Below are positions 8,473-15,578 of a DNA stretch of 64,000 nucleotides, one piece after another. A model generated the notes under the pieces. It was not told the origin of the DNA and did not search any database. It saw only the letters and a program-made list of their open reading frames with translations. The DNA is from Hyunsoonleella aquatilis (GTDB lineage Bacteria > Bacteroidota > Bacteroidia > Flavobacteriales > Flavobacteriaceae). Every line of letters starts with the position of its first letter. Position 1 is the first letter of the stretch. The stretch covers positions 186,001 through 250,000 of the forward strand of contig NZ_JACNMF010000004.1 of NCBI RefSeq assembly GCF_014270105.1, written 5' to 3'. The translations under genes were made by a program, and so were the position numbers.

Positions 8473-9561
8473 TTATCTAACCACTCTTCCAGAACCAGAA
8501 CCACCCATTAATGTCTCTACTTCGGCACGGGTTGAAAAGTTAAAATCACCTTTTATAGAGTGCTTTAAACAAGATGCCGCTACGGCATACTTCACGGCTA
8601 TTTGAGGTTCAGATAATTCTTTGGTTGTTAAAGCAAATATAAGGCCTCCGGCAAAGGAATCGCCACCACCAACTCTATCTACAATGTTCTTTATTTGGTA
8701 AGACTGATAATTTCCATCTGCATCCAAAGGTGCGAAAAACGGCTTATCCGATTTTGCATCAAAAAGCATGGCGCCCCAGTTATTGTGAGATGCCGAATAA
8801 CTTTCACGTAAAGTAATTGCAACTTTACTTACGTTAGGAAATTGGTTAATCACTTTACGGGCAACATCTGGATAGCGTGAGGTATCCAATTTTCCGGCAT
8901 GCACATCGGTATCACCTGCTTTTATTCCTAAAACATCATGACAATCCTCTTCATTTCCGATAACTACATCAACGAACGGTAAAATTTTCCGCATGGTTTC
9001 TTGTGCCAATTCGCGAGCCGATTTGCTATCGTCCCAATTCCAGAGTTTTCCTCTAAAATTTAAATCGATAGAAACGGAAGCCCCTGCTTGCTTTGCTTGT
9101 TTTGCGGCATGCAAAGTGGCCTCAGCAGCGTTTTTTGAAAGTGCTGGTGTAATACCACTTAAATGTAACCAACTGGCACCTTTAAAAATAGCTCCCCAGT
9201 TATATGCATTTGCAGGTGTTATGGCAATGGCCGAATCTGCACGGTCGTAAATTACATTGCTTGGGCGCTGGTTGGCACCGGTTTCCAGAAAGTACATACC
9301 TAAACGCCCCTTATCTGTGCGTAAGACATATTGGGTGTCGACACCAACAGCTCTTACCGCATCCATGGCGGCTTCGGCCAAAGCATGTTTAGGTAATGCA
9401 GTAACATATCTAGCTGTACCCCCAAAATTACATATTGAAGCAGCAACACTTCCTTCTGCTCCGGCATAAGTCATATCAAATTGTCTAGTTTGTCTTAATC
9501 TCAAATTATCTGGAGCAGCGATACGCCCCATAATTTCACCAAATGTTACTACAGTATTCAT
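8473..9561 (-). CDS. kdgK: 2-keto-3-deoxygluconate/galactonate kinase (PfkB family)
   Basis: A 362-residue ribokinase/PfkB-family sugar kinase. The N-terminal strand is TFGEIMGRI, and the catalytic and ATP-binding motif near the C-terminus is GGGDSFAGG with the base at about D301. The TYAGAEGSVA stretch matches the substrate-lid region of KDG kinases. It would phosphorylate 2-keto-3-deoxy-sugar acid at O-6 in the cytoplasm, feeding the aldolase encoded 9 bp upstream. The tight spacing shows a shared transcript. The C-terminal tail is glycine and serine rich. Assignment to KDG rather than another sugar rests on the aldolase and cycloisomerase neighbours. Confidence 0.88.
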   Translation of the reverse strand: MNTVVTFGEIMGRIAAPDNLRLRQTRQFDMTYAGAEGSVAASICNFGGTARYVTALPKHALAEAAMDAVRAVGVDTQYVLRTDKGRLGMYFLETGANQRPSNVIYDRADSAIAITPANAYNWGAIFKGASWLHLSGITPALSKNAAEATLHAAKQAKQAGASVSIDLNFRGKLWNWDDSKSARELAQETMRKILPFVDVVIGNEEDCHDVLGIKAGDTDVHAGKLDTSRYPDVARKVINQFPNVSKVAITLRESYSASHNNWGAMLFDAKSDKPFFAPLDADGNYQSYQIKNIVDRVGGGDSFAGGLIFALTTKELSEPQIAVKYAVAASCLKHSIKGDFNFSTRAEVETLMGGSGSGRVVR

Positions 9562-9570
9562 TTTTACAAA

Positions 9571-10245
9571 TTATTTTGTTCTTATGTCAGATATCAAGTT
9601 TCTTATTTCTTGTGCATTTTGGGTAATTTGGCCCCAGTTTTCATCATGTATCAACGAGCTTTTTGCTATCCAAGAGCCTCCAATAGCTGTAATTAAAGGC
9701 GACTCTAGATAGGTTCTTGCATTATTTATATTCAAGCCTCCTAAAGGAATAAATTTAAGCCCCAGATATTGGTAAGGGGCTACCATATTTTTTAAGTTAG
9801 CGATGCCTCCAGAAGTTTCAGCTGGGAAATACTTAAGTATTCTACAACCTTCTTGAAGAGCCATTTCAATATCTGTTGGCGTCATGATTCCCGGCGCAAA
9901 TGGTAAACCCAATTTTACCGCCTCAGCTATTACTTTGGGATTACAACCAGGAGCAACTGCAAAATCAGCTCCTAAATCTACCACAGCTTTTACTTGCTCA
10001 GTGGTTAGCACAGTACCAAAACCTAAAGTAATTTCGGAAACTTCCTTTTTAATTAATTTGGCCGCATCAAGTGCTACAGGGGTACGCAAGGTCAACTCAA
10101 TTGCGTCAACCCCTCCTTTTAGCAAAGCTTTTGCCAAAGGAACGGCATGCTTCAGTTGGTCAATAACCAGGACTGCAATTACACCTGAATCGTCAATTTT
10201 TGCGATCATTTCAGGAGTCATTGATTTTTGTGCTATGGGTTGCAT
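9571..10245 (-). CDS. eda: KDPG/KDPGal aldolase (bifunctional 4-hydroxy-2-oxoglutarate aldolase type)
   Basis: A 224-residue class I aldolase of the KDPG/KHG family. The Schiff-base lysine lies in RILKYFPAE (about K138), the catalytic glutamate in AIELTLRTP (about E50), and the phosphate-binding region near PLGGLN. It splits 6-phospho-2-keto-3-deoxy-sugar acid into pyruvate and glyceraldehyde-3-phosphate. It is the first gene of the minus-strand run and ends 9 bp before the kinase. Two TTACCC boxes lie 111 to 137 bp upstream. With the kinase it completes the lower half of the anhydrogalactose pathway and links it to glycolysis. Confidence 0.9.
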   Translation of the reverse strand: MQPIAQKSMTPEMIAKIDDSGVIAVLVIDQLKHAVPLAKALLKGGVDAIELTLRTPVALDAAKLIKKEVSEITLGFGTVLTTEQVKAVVDLGADFAVAPGCNPKVIAEAVKLGLPFAPGIMTPTDIEMALQEGCRILKYFPAETSGGIANLKNMVAPYQYLGLKFIPLGGLNINNARTYLESPLITAIGGSWIAKSSLIHDENWGQITQNAQEIRNLISDIRTK

Positions 10246-10355
10246 CTTCTATTTTTAATAAGGTTTCACATAAACTTTTAAGCGAAAACATGTTGTTGCA
10301 TCCTAAAAGTACCCTACAAAACAAAACAAAAAACAAAGGCAAAAGTTCATAGAAC

Positions 10356-10428
10356 TTACCCAGTACTTATCTAAATTTACCCTTTGAATAAAAGATAGTG
10401 AAAGGGAACTTTAAATATCATAGGGTAA
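10356..10428. promoter_or_regulatory. Paired TTACCC boxes upstream of the aldolase-kinase operon
   Basis: TTACCC at 10356-10361 and 10377-10382 are exactly 21 bp apart, and an opposite-strand copy (GGGTAA) lies at 10423-10428. The pair has the same orientation and nearly the same distance to its gene (111 bp) as the pair in front of the cycloisomerase (116 bp). This is the strongest copy of the candidate AraC operator. Confidence 0.55.
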
Positions 10429-10476
10429 AGAAGAAATGGTATAGGTGTGCAACAAATTCATTTGAACAAACAAAGA

Positions 10477-10690
10477 TTAAAGATTATATCTATATTCTTT
10501 TGGAGTAACCTCCATGATTTGCTTAAAGGGCTTGTTGAAATTAGAGATGGGTTCATATTCCACATTGTAGCATATTTCTGAAATGAGCTGGTCTTCCTGA
10601 GTTAAAATTCGTGAAGCGTGATCAAAGACATTATGATCTTCGCTTTTGATGATGTTACAAAAGAAATTCGAGAAAACGAAGCGCATGTAA
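10477..10690 (-). pseudogene. AraC-type DNA-binding domain remnant
   Basis: The minus strand encodes a C-terminal AraC fragment with ASRILTQED, ISNFNKPFKQIM and TPKEYRYN, closely matching the intact AraC protein at the left end of the window (ASRILVQET, ITNFNKQFKRIM, TPKQYREAV). Upstream of about 10620 the homology fades into a degenerate helix-turn-helix region, and it breaks completely near 10690 where a recombinase fragment begins on the other strand. No sensor domain remains, so this is a broken copy. It lies next to the TTACCC boxes of the aldolase operon and was probably a second regulator of the locus. Confidence 0.75.
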
Positions 10691-10696
10691 AAAAAA

Positions 10697-11062
10697 TTGA
10701 CATTGATTAATTCCAAAATTGAGGCCATCGAAGAGCGTTTTGCTATCGGAGAAATTAATACCAATATTTATCAAAAATTTAGGGATAATTACACCAAAGA
10801 ACAAGCAGATTTAGAGTACGGTTTGGATAATTCGTCAATTTCGAGTTCAAACCTCAATTTAGCCATTGAAAAAGCTCTGACAATTTCCTCTAAACTCAGT
10901 AATTTATGGCAATCAGGTGATTTGATCCAAAAGAAAAAAATTCAAAATCTCATTTTTCCTTCCGGAATAGGTTATGATAAGTCAGGAGGAAAAGTTCAAA
11001 CCAAAAGAGTAAATTCCATATTCTCTTCAATCCCATTGTTGGCAAAGGGTTTATCTGAAACA
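10697..11062 (+). pseudogene. C-terminal fragment of a large serine recombinase
   Basis: An open frame from a TTG near 10697 encodes the tail of a Bacteroidota site-specific serine recombinase: the coiled IEAIEERFAIGEI segment, NLWQSGDLIQKKKIQNLIFP, and the terminal TKRVNSIFSSIPLL. The resolvase catalytic domain and zinc ribbon are absent, and homology stops near 11062 although the frame stays open to 11218 by running into a repeat and the tRNA. It is therefore a truncated relic of a mobile element, joined directly to an AraC fragment on its left. Confidence 0.75.
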
Positions 11063-11104
11063 AAAAACGGAGGACCTGTTAATTTTAACAAATTCTCCGT
11101 TCTA

Positions 11105-11231
11105 GTGACCTCGGCAGGATTAAATATCCTGACAAAGCTCCGCTTTGAAAAACGAAAACTCCAGCTTATAAATTCATTTAAGATTGATTTAACGCTGGAG
11201 TTTTCGTTTTATTCGTGACCTCGGCAGGATT
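11105..11231. repeat. 17-bp direct repeat: duplicated 3' end of tRNA-Arg (att-like)
   Basis: GTGACCTCGGCAGGATT occurs at 11105-11121 and again at 11215-11231, where it is the 3' end of the tRNA-Arg gene plus its flank. The left copy continues with a degenerate T-arm (CAGGATTAAATATCCTG). Such a duplication is what integration into a tRNA 3' end leaves behind. With the recombinase fragment to the left it suggests the scar of a largely lost integrated element. Confidence 0.6.
11149..11210. terminator. Long hairpin between the two tRNA-end repeats
   Basis: A 17-bp perfect stem (11149-11165 with 11194-11210, core AACGAAAACTCCAGC) encloses a 28-base loop. The arms end in A and T runs, so it could terminate transcription in both directions, including the tRNA-Arg transcript leaving on the minus strand. 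Confidence 0.5.
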
Positions 11232-11289
11232 CAAACCTGCAACCGCCTGAGCCGTAATCAGGTATTCTATTCAGTTGAACTACGAGGCC
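11216..11289 (-). tRNA. tRNA-Arg (anticodon ACG)
   Basis: A 74-base cloverleaf on the minus strand. The acceptor stem is GGCCTCG with CGAGGTC (one G-U pair), the discriminator base is A, the anticodon loop is TTACGGC, and the T-arm is GCAGG TTTGAAT CCTGC. CCA is not encoded. The 3' end is duplicated about 110 bp away. Confidence 0.93.
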
Positions 11290-11366
11290 CTTAAAAGTGG
11301 GTGCAAATATACATTATTTATTAAAACTCCTCCAAACTTTTATTTCAATTTTATAAATGATTATTT

Positions 11367-12002
11367 TTGAATATGACAGGGACTTTACTCCATCAAAAAT
11401 TCAAAAATATACTCGATGATGCGCTCATCAAAGAGATTGAAACCATCGGGACACGAATTACTTACGACGAAGGTGATATTATTATAGATATAAACCAGCC
11501 CTTACGCTTTATCCCATTACTTTTGGAAGGCAGCATTAAAATATTGCGTGAGGATTCTGAAGGCGACGAACTACTGATTTACTTTTTGGAGCCTGGCGAA
11601 ACTTGCACTATGTCCCTTACCTGTTGTACTGGTAAATCTAAAAGCAAAATAAGGGCTGTGGCCGAAAAGGATTCTACACTAATTATGATACCTGTTCAGC
11701 AGATGCAAAATTGGTTTCACACACATGAAAGTTGGAGAAACTTCATCTTGGAAAGCTACCAAATACGGTTTGACGAAATGCTGGAGGCTATTGACAATAT
11801 TGCCTTTATGAAAATGGACGAACGCCTTTATAAATACCTTATTAATAAGGCAGAATTACATGGATCCAATACTATTAATATCAAACACCAAGATATCGCT
11901 GAAGACCTTCATACCTCTCGTGTAGTTGTATCTAGGCTTTTGAAGCAACTGGAAAACAAAAACAAAATAAAACTAAACCGTGGCAAAATAGATTTGATTT
12001 GA
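11367..12002 (+). CDS. Crp/Fnr-family transcriptional regulator
   Basis: A 211-residue regulator with an N-terminal cyclic-nucleotide-binding-type beta barrel (about residues 15 to 125) and a C-terminal winged helix (IKHQDIAEDLHTSRVVVSRLLKQLE, cited here by its core DIAEDLHTSRVVVSRLLK). Typical cAMP-binding residues are not obvious and no CxxC cluster of true Fnr is seen; the cysteines CTMSLTCC near residue 75 are in the barrel. The ligand is unknown. The gene stands alone between tRNA-Arg and a terminator shared with the FKBP gene. An ATG at codon 3 (MTGTLL) is a possible alternative start. Confidence 0.85.
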   Translation: MNMTGTLLHQKFKNILDDALIKEIETIGTRITYDEGDIIIDINQPLRFIPLLLEGSIKILREDSEGDELLIYFLEPGETCTMSLTCCTGKSKSKIRAVAEKDSTLIMIPVQQMQNWFHTHESWRNFILESYQIRFDEMLEAIDNIAFMKMDERLYKYLINKAELHGSNTINIKHQDIAEDLHTSRVVVSRLLKQLENKNKIKLNRGKIDLI

Positions 12003-12050
12003 TTTTAAACAAATAAGTACTAAGGCCCAAGAAAAGAATTTAGGAAACAA

Positions 12051-12080
12051 AAAACTCGCAACGTTTATTTTGCGAGTTTT
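12051..12080. terminator. Bidirectional terminator between the Crp/Fnr and FKBP genes
   Basis: Stem AAAACTCGCAA (12051-12061) with TTGCGAGTTTT (12070-12080), an 8-base loop, and A and T tracts on the two sides. It lies between convergent genes ending at 12002 and 12106 and would serve both. Confidence 0.8.
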
Positions 12081-12105
12081 TTAATTTTTTTTAGCTGAAA
12101 GAAAC

Positions 12106-13149
12106 CTAGATGTTATCCTCTAAATAATCGGGAGTACCGTTATCGTCAGTATCCGTAAATTCAATTATAGTTGCCACATAATTGTTATTGAGTACATCTT
12201 TATAAACCCGAACTCGTTCCTCATCCTTGTTTAGGACTGCGTTTTCAACTTCATCCTTGGTTCCCGTAATGGTTCTTACCTTAATCTCATCCTTAGTCAA
12301 AATACCATCGCCATCATCATCGGGATCAATAAAATCCCATAAACCATTATTATCAGTGTCGTCATCTTCTTCATTTTCATCTGCAAACACCACAAATTGG
12401 TCTAGGAATTGACTATCCGCAGGATCCTTTAATATTTTTTCTAAATGTGAAGGAATACCATCATTATCAAAATCAGTGAAAAAGTTCTGCAACAGCTCAA
12501 ACTTGAAAATGAGCGGGGAATAGGCTGGTATTTGCGATCTGGACTCGTTAAAATATGCCAGTCCTGAAGGCATAAACATCACCCCCACACCATGGTTTTC
12601 ATAATTTATAAGACCGCCATCCTCCGTAAAATTTTCGGCAGACTTAAAATCAACCAACGCCTTTTTCCAACCATCAATAACAGATCCAATGGTTCTGCCA
12701 TCGCCTACTAGGTTAAAATCAGTAGGAGTTACAGCACTATCGAAAATTGTTCCATCCAAAAGAAATCCTTCATAATGCACCCTAACCTTATCTGAAAAAT
12801 TAGTGGTTTCACCACCCCCTTCATTGAGTTTCAAAATATAAATCTCATAATCGGTATCGGCAAACCTTACGGGTTTGATATCAACGGAGTCTATCAACCT
12901 TGCATTTCCATCAGGGGTATCACTAATGATTAAATCTGCAACTTTTGGGTTGGGGTTATTTACAAAAGCTGAGGCATTATAATAATGCGTAGTTAGGTAA
13001 TCCACCAACATTCCATTATCTATACTCTGCTGTTCATCCCTATCTGCGATCGGTATTGAAATTACACCATTTCCATCATCATCATTCTTACAGGATATTA
13101 GGGCCAATGTTGCCAATAATATCAAAAAACCGATTTTTCTAAAACTCAT
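12106..13149 (-). CDS. FKBP-type peptidyl-prolyl isomerase lipoprotein with acidic Ca-binding tail
   Basis: A 347-residue lipoprotein. The lipobox cysteine is about residue 20 (ALISCKND). An FKBP domain (about residues 95 to 215) is shown by VRVHYEGFLLDGTIFDSA, VIDGWKKAL and MFMPSGLAYF, in the order of the FKBP fold. Behind it come acidic repeats (DFDNDGIPSHLE, DTDNNGLWD, PDDDGDGILTKDE) like thrombospondin type 3 calcium loops, ending with DTDDNGTPDYLEDN. It probably helps fold exported proteins at the outer membrane. It resembles the gliding-associated GldI class in architecture, but I would not name it so without comparison. Confidence 0.85.
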   Translation of the reverse strand: MSFRKIGFLILLATLALISCKNDDDGNGVISIPIADRDEQQSIDNGMLVDYLTTHYYNASAFVNNPNPKVADLIISDTPDGNARLIDSVDIKPVRFADTDYEIYILKLNEGGGETTNFSDKVRVHYEGFLLDGTIFDSAVTPTDFNLVGDGRTIGSVIDGWKKALVDFKSAENFTEDGGLINYENHGVGVMFMPSGLAYFNESRSQIPAYSPLIFKFELLQNFFTDFDNDGIPSHLEKILKDPADSQFLDQFVVFADENEEDDDTDNNGLWDFIDPDDDGDGILTKDEIKVRTITGTKDEVENAVLNKDEERVRVYKDVLNNNYVATIIEFTDTDDNGTPDYLEDNI

Positions 13150-13230
13150 TATTGCTTATTTTTGGGGCGCAAGATACAATTTTAATGATATCTTGTGCAA
13201 CAACATTAACGCAGTTTTTACAAGATTTGT

Positions 13231-13602
13231 ATGCGGATTGACAAGTATTTATGGTGTACGAGATATTACAAAACTAGAACCTTGGCTACTACCGCCTGCA
13301 AAAAGGGGCAGGTAAAGGTAAATGACGATGTTGTGAAGCCCAGCAGGGAGGTTTACCCTCAGGACAGGATTGAGCTTCGCAAGACTCAAATCAATTATAA
13401 ATTGAAAGTAAACGATATCCCTCCCAATCGGGTTTCGGCAAAATTGGTAGACATTTACCGTACCGATTTAACGCCCAAAGAAGAGTTTGAAGCCAAAGAG
13501 CTTTTAAAATATTCCAAAGACTATTATCGCAAAAAAGGAACGGGCCGACCGACCAAAAAAGATAGACGCGACATTGATGATTTTACCATTGAAAATGACT
13601 AA
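13231..13602 (+). CDS. S4-domain RNA-binding protein (Hsp15 type)
   Basis: A 123-residue protein with an N-terminal S4 RNA-binding domain (MRIDKYLWCTRYYKTRTLA, GQVKVNDDVVKPSREV) and a basic C-terminal tail. This size and order match Hsp15 (HslR), which binds stalled 50S subunits carrying nascent chains. It begins a three-gene neighbourhood with a phosphoribosyltransferase 30 bp downstream on the same strand. The basic tail (KKGTGRPTKKDRRD) supports nucleic-acid binding. Confidence 0.87.
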   Translation: MRIDKYLWCTRYYKTRTLATTACKKGQVKVNDDVVKPSREVYPQDRIELRKTQINYKLKVNDIPPNRVSAKLVDIYRTDLTPKEEFEAKELLKYSKDYYRKKGTGRPTKKDRRDIDDFTIEND

Positions 13603-13632
13603 TTTTAAACTTTCAAAATAACCGATTACCAC

Positions 13633-14136
13633 ATGGAATTAAAGAACAACGTTATTCTAAACCATAGTGAAATTCAACATAAGATTAGACGGATAGCTTT
13701 TCAGATTTATGAAACGAATGTTAATGAAACTGAAGTTATTATTGCAGGAATAGATAGCAATGGCTATATACTTGCTAAAAAACTGAAGGCCATGTTAGAA
13801 AAAATTTCAGATATCAATCCGGTACTATGTAAAGTAAAAATAAATAAAAGAGCTCCACTGGAAGCCATTGACACTTCGCTTCCTCCAGAAGAGTACTCTA
13901 ACAAATCTGTTGTTTTGGTGGATGATGTACTTAATTCTGGAACCACCTTGATTTATGGCGTGAAACATTTTTTAAGTGTTCCGATGAAACAGTTCAAAAC
14001 TGCGGTTTTGGTAAATAGAAATCATAAAAAATATCCTGTAAAAGCAGATTTTAAAGGTATTTCCCTGTCCACCTCGTTACACGAACATGTTCAGGTTAAT
14101 CTTTCCGGAAAGGCAAATGAAGTAATTTTAGAATAG
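13633..14136 (+). CDS. Phosphoribosyltransferase-family protein (PyrR-like)
   Basis: A 167-residue type I phosphoribosyltransferase. The PRPP-binding loop is VVLVDDVLNSGTTL (about residues 96 to 109) and the N-terminal hood carries a LNHSEIQHKIRRIA helix. The length and layout resemble PyrR-type proteins, which either bind pyr mRNA or have weak uracil phosphoribosyltransferase activity. No pyr gene is nearby, so the substrate remains open. It overlaps the convergent shikimate kinase gene by 9 bp at the 3' end and follows the S4 gene by 30 bp. Confidence 0.82.
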   Translation: MELKNNVILNHSEIQHKIRRIAFQIYETNVNETEVIIAGIDSNGYILAKKLKAMLEKISDINPVLCKVKINKRAPLEAIDTSLPPEEYSNKSVVLVDDVLNSGTTLIYGVKHFLSVPMKQFKTAVLVNRNHKKYPVKADFKGISLSTSLHEHVQVNLSGKANEVILE

Positions 14137-14649
14137 CGCTAAAATTATATCCTCAACAATTTCTATTTTTTCTTTGTAATCTGTAACGATATGGATTTCA
14201 GCCTTGCTATAAAACTGAGACCTTTCGAACAAATGTTTTCCAATGAATTCGGTCATCAATTCCTCAGATTCAACGTGTGCAATTAATGGACGTTTTGCTT
14301 TTTTCTTAAATAATTTTTGCGATAAAAACGGCAATGATCCCTTTAGGTAAATTGAGGTTGCATTTTCGGCATTCAAAATGGCGTCCATATTATTTGCGTA
14401 ACATGGTGTACCACCCCCTAAGGATAAAATGGTATTTTCCTCTAGCTTCAACAAATCTTTTAGATACTCGGTTTCCTTTTTTCTAAAGTAGACTTCACCT
14501 TTGGTTTTAAAGATTTCGCTAACCGAAATGCCTTCCTTTTCTTCAATAAAATCATCTAAATCAATAAGATTATAGTTTAATTTCTCAGCTAAAATCCTAC
14601 CAACTGAGGACTTTCCAGACCCCATATATCCTAATAAAACTATGATCAT
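14128..14649 (-). CDS. aroK: Shikimate kinase
   Basis: A 173-residue P-loop kinase of usual length. Walker A is GYMGSGKSS (about residues 7 to 15), the shikimate-binding aspartates are in LIDLDDFIE, the substrate arginine is in YFRKKETEY, the glycine-rich LGGGTPC is near residue 90, and the lid region carries KRPLI. It catalyses shikimate plus ATP to shikimate-3-phosphate, the fifth step of aromatic amino-acid synthesis. It is transcribed alone on the minus strand, convergent with the phosphoribosyltransferase gene. Confidence 0.95.
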   Translation of the reverse strand: MIIVLLGYMGSGKSSVGRILAEKLNYNLIDLDDFIEEKEGISVSEIFKTKGEVYFRKKETEYLKDLLKLEENTILSLGGGTPCYANNMDAILNAENATSIYLKGSLPFLSQKLFKKKAKRPLIAHVESEELMTEFIGKHLFERSQFYSKAEIHIVTDYKEKIEIVEDIILALF

Positions 14650-14787
14650 TTTTATGCTATAAATTGATTACTAAAAACATAGATAAACAGGCTACAAAAA
14701 AACGAAAAATTATATTAGAAAACCCATTGTTTTATTAATTAAACATTATATATTTGCACCCGCTAACGGAAATTTACCGATAGTTTT

Positions 14788-14860
14788 GACCGGGTAGCTC
14801 AGTTGGTAGAGCATCTCCCTTTTAAGGAGAGGGTCCTGGGTTCGAGCCCCAGCCCGGTCA
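14788..14860 (+). tRNA. tRNA-Lys (anticodon TTT)
   Basis: A 73-base cloverleaf with acceptor GACCGGG/CCCGGTC, discriminator A, anticodon loop CTTTTAA and T-arm CTGGG TTCGAGC CCCAG. CCA is not encoded. Confidence 0.96.
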
Positions 14861-14862
14861 CT

Positions 14863-14894
14863 AAAAAAGTTAAGCAACATTGCTTAACTTTTTT
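14863..14894 (+). terminator. Terminator hairpin after tRNA-Lys
   Basis: Inverted repeat AAAAAAGTTAAGCAA (14863-14877) and its complement at 14880-14894, with a very short loop and a long T run. It begins two bases after the tRNA-Lys gene and separates it from tRNA-Leu. Confidence 0.75.
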
Positions 14895-14917
14895 TATTTT
14901 AGCATACTTCAAAAAAA

Positions 14918-15002
14918 GCACACGTGGCGGAATTGGTAGACGCGCTGGCTTGAGGGGCCAGTATCCGTATAGGATGTGGAAGTTCGAATCTTCTCGTGTG
15001 CA
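14918..15002 (+). tRNA. tRNA-Leu (anticodon GAG)
   Basis: An 85-base class II tRNA with a long variable arm. The acceptor stem is GCACACG/CGTGTGC, the discriminator A, the anticodon loop TTGAGGG between CTGGC and GCCAG, and the variable arm TATCCGTATAGGATG. CCA is not encoded. Confidence 0.95.
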
Positions 15003-15126
15003 CTTTTTAAGTTCAAACTTTATTTGGAATAAAGGCTATCTACCTCATTCGCTATCTCCGTTTTACACAACTACCACGATAACCGAAATTTGGAAATGGA
15101 ATTTCTAAATCCTCAGTAAATTTCAC

Positions 15127-15537
15127 TTATTCTTGCTTGACATAAATAGTTTGGGTCATACTTCCTAAAGGGTCATTTACCCATTCAATCTGAGTAGCGG
15201 AAAGCATATTAAACTCATAGGTTATAACTTGACTGGCTAACGTTATTTTTATTGAATAATTGTTGTCTGTATTTGTCTCCTCTACATCAGCCACAGCACC
15301 AGAACTTTTACTAAGCCTAATAGACTCTTTAAAACAATTTTCAGTTGTAAACAAAACCAAACAAAAATCGTCACTTGAAAACCGGTATCCAGAACGGGGG
15401 TTTGGCTCTTCCAATAACCAGGTGCCAATAATCCAGTTGGGAGGGTTTATTAGGGATTGATTTTTGGAATCCGAGTCATCTGAAGAAGAACAGCCAACAA
15501 GAAATATAGCCATCAGCAATAGTAGTATTTTTTTCAT
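15127..15537 (-). CDS. Small lipoprotein, lipocalin-like
   Basis: A 136-residue lipoprotein. The lipobox cysteine is about residue 16 (FLVGC), followed by the serine/aspartate stretch SSSDDSDS common in surface lipoproteins of this phylum. The mature part starts IIGTWLLEEPNPRSGYRF, which recalls the GxW strand that opens lipocalin-like domains, followed by alternating beta strands. No enzyme motif is visible. It lies 41 bp downstream of the octaheme cytochrome gene on the same strand and may be cotranscribed with it. Confidence 0.7.
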   Translation of the reverse strand: MKKILLLLMAIFLVGCSSSDDSDSKNQSLINPPNWIIGTWLLEEPNPRSGYRFSSDDFCLVLFTTENCFKESIRLSKSSGAVADVEETNTDNNYSIKITLASQVITYEFNMLSATQIEWVNDPLGSMTQTIYVKQE

Positions 15538-15578
15538 TGTTGAATAGATTTAGTACTACAAACTTACTGAATATTGTT

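Noticed and set aside
10697-11218. A 173-codon recombinase-like gene as an intact CDS
   Set aside because: Only the C-terminal recombinase part is present, the start is a TTG at the break point, and the last 50 codons come from repeat DNA and tRNA flank; called a pseudogene.
14803-15108. A 101-codon plus-strand frame
   Set aside because: It runs through tRNA-Lys, its terminator and tRNA-Leu.
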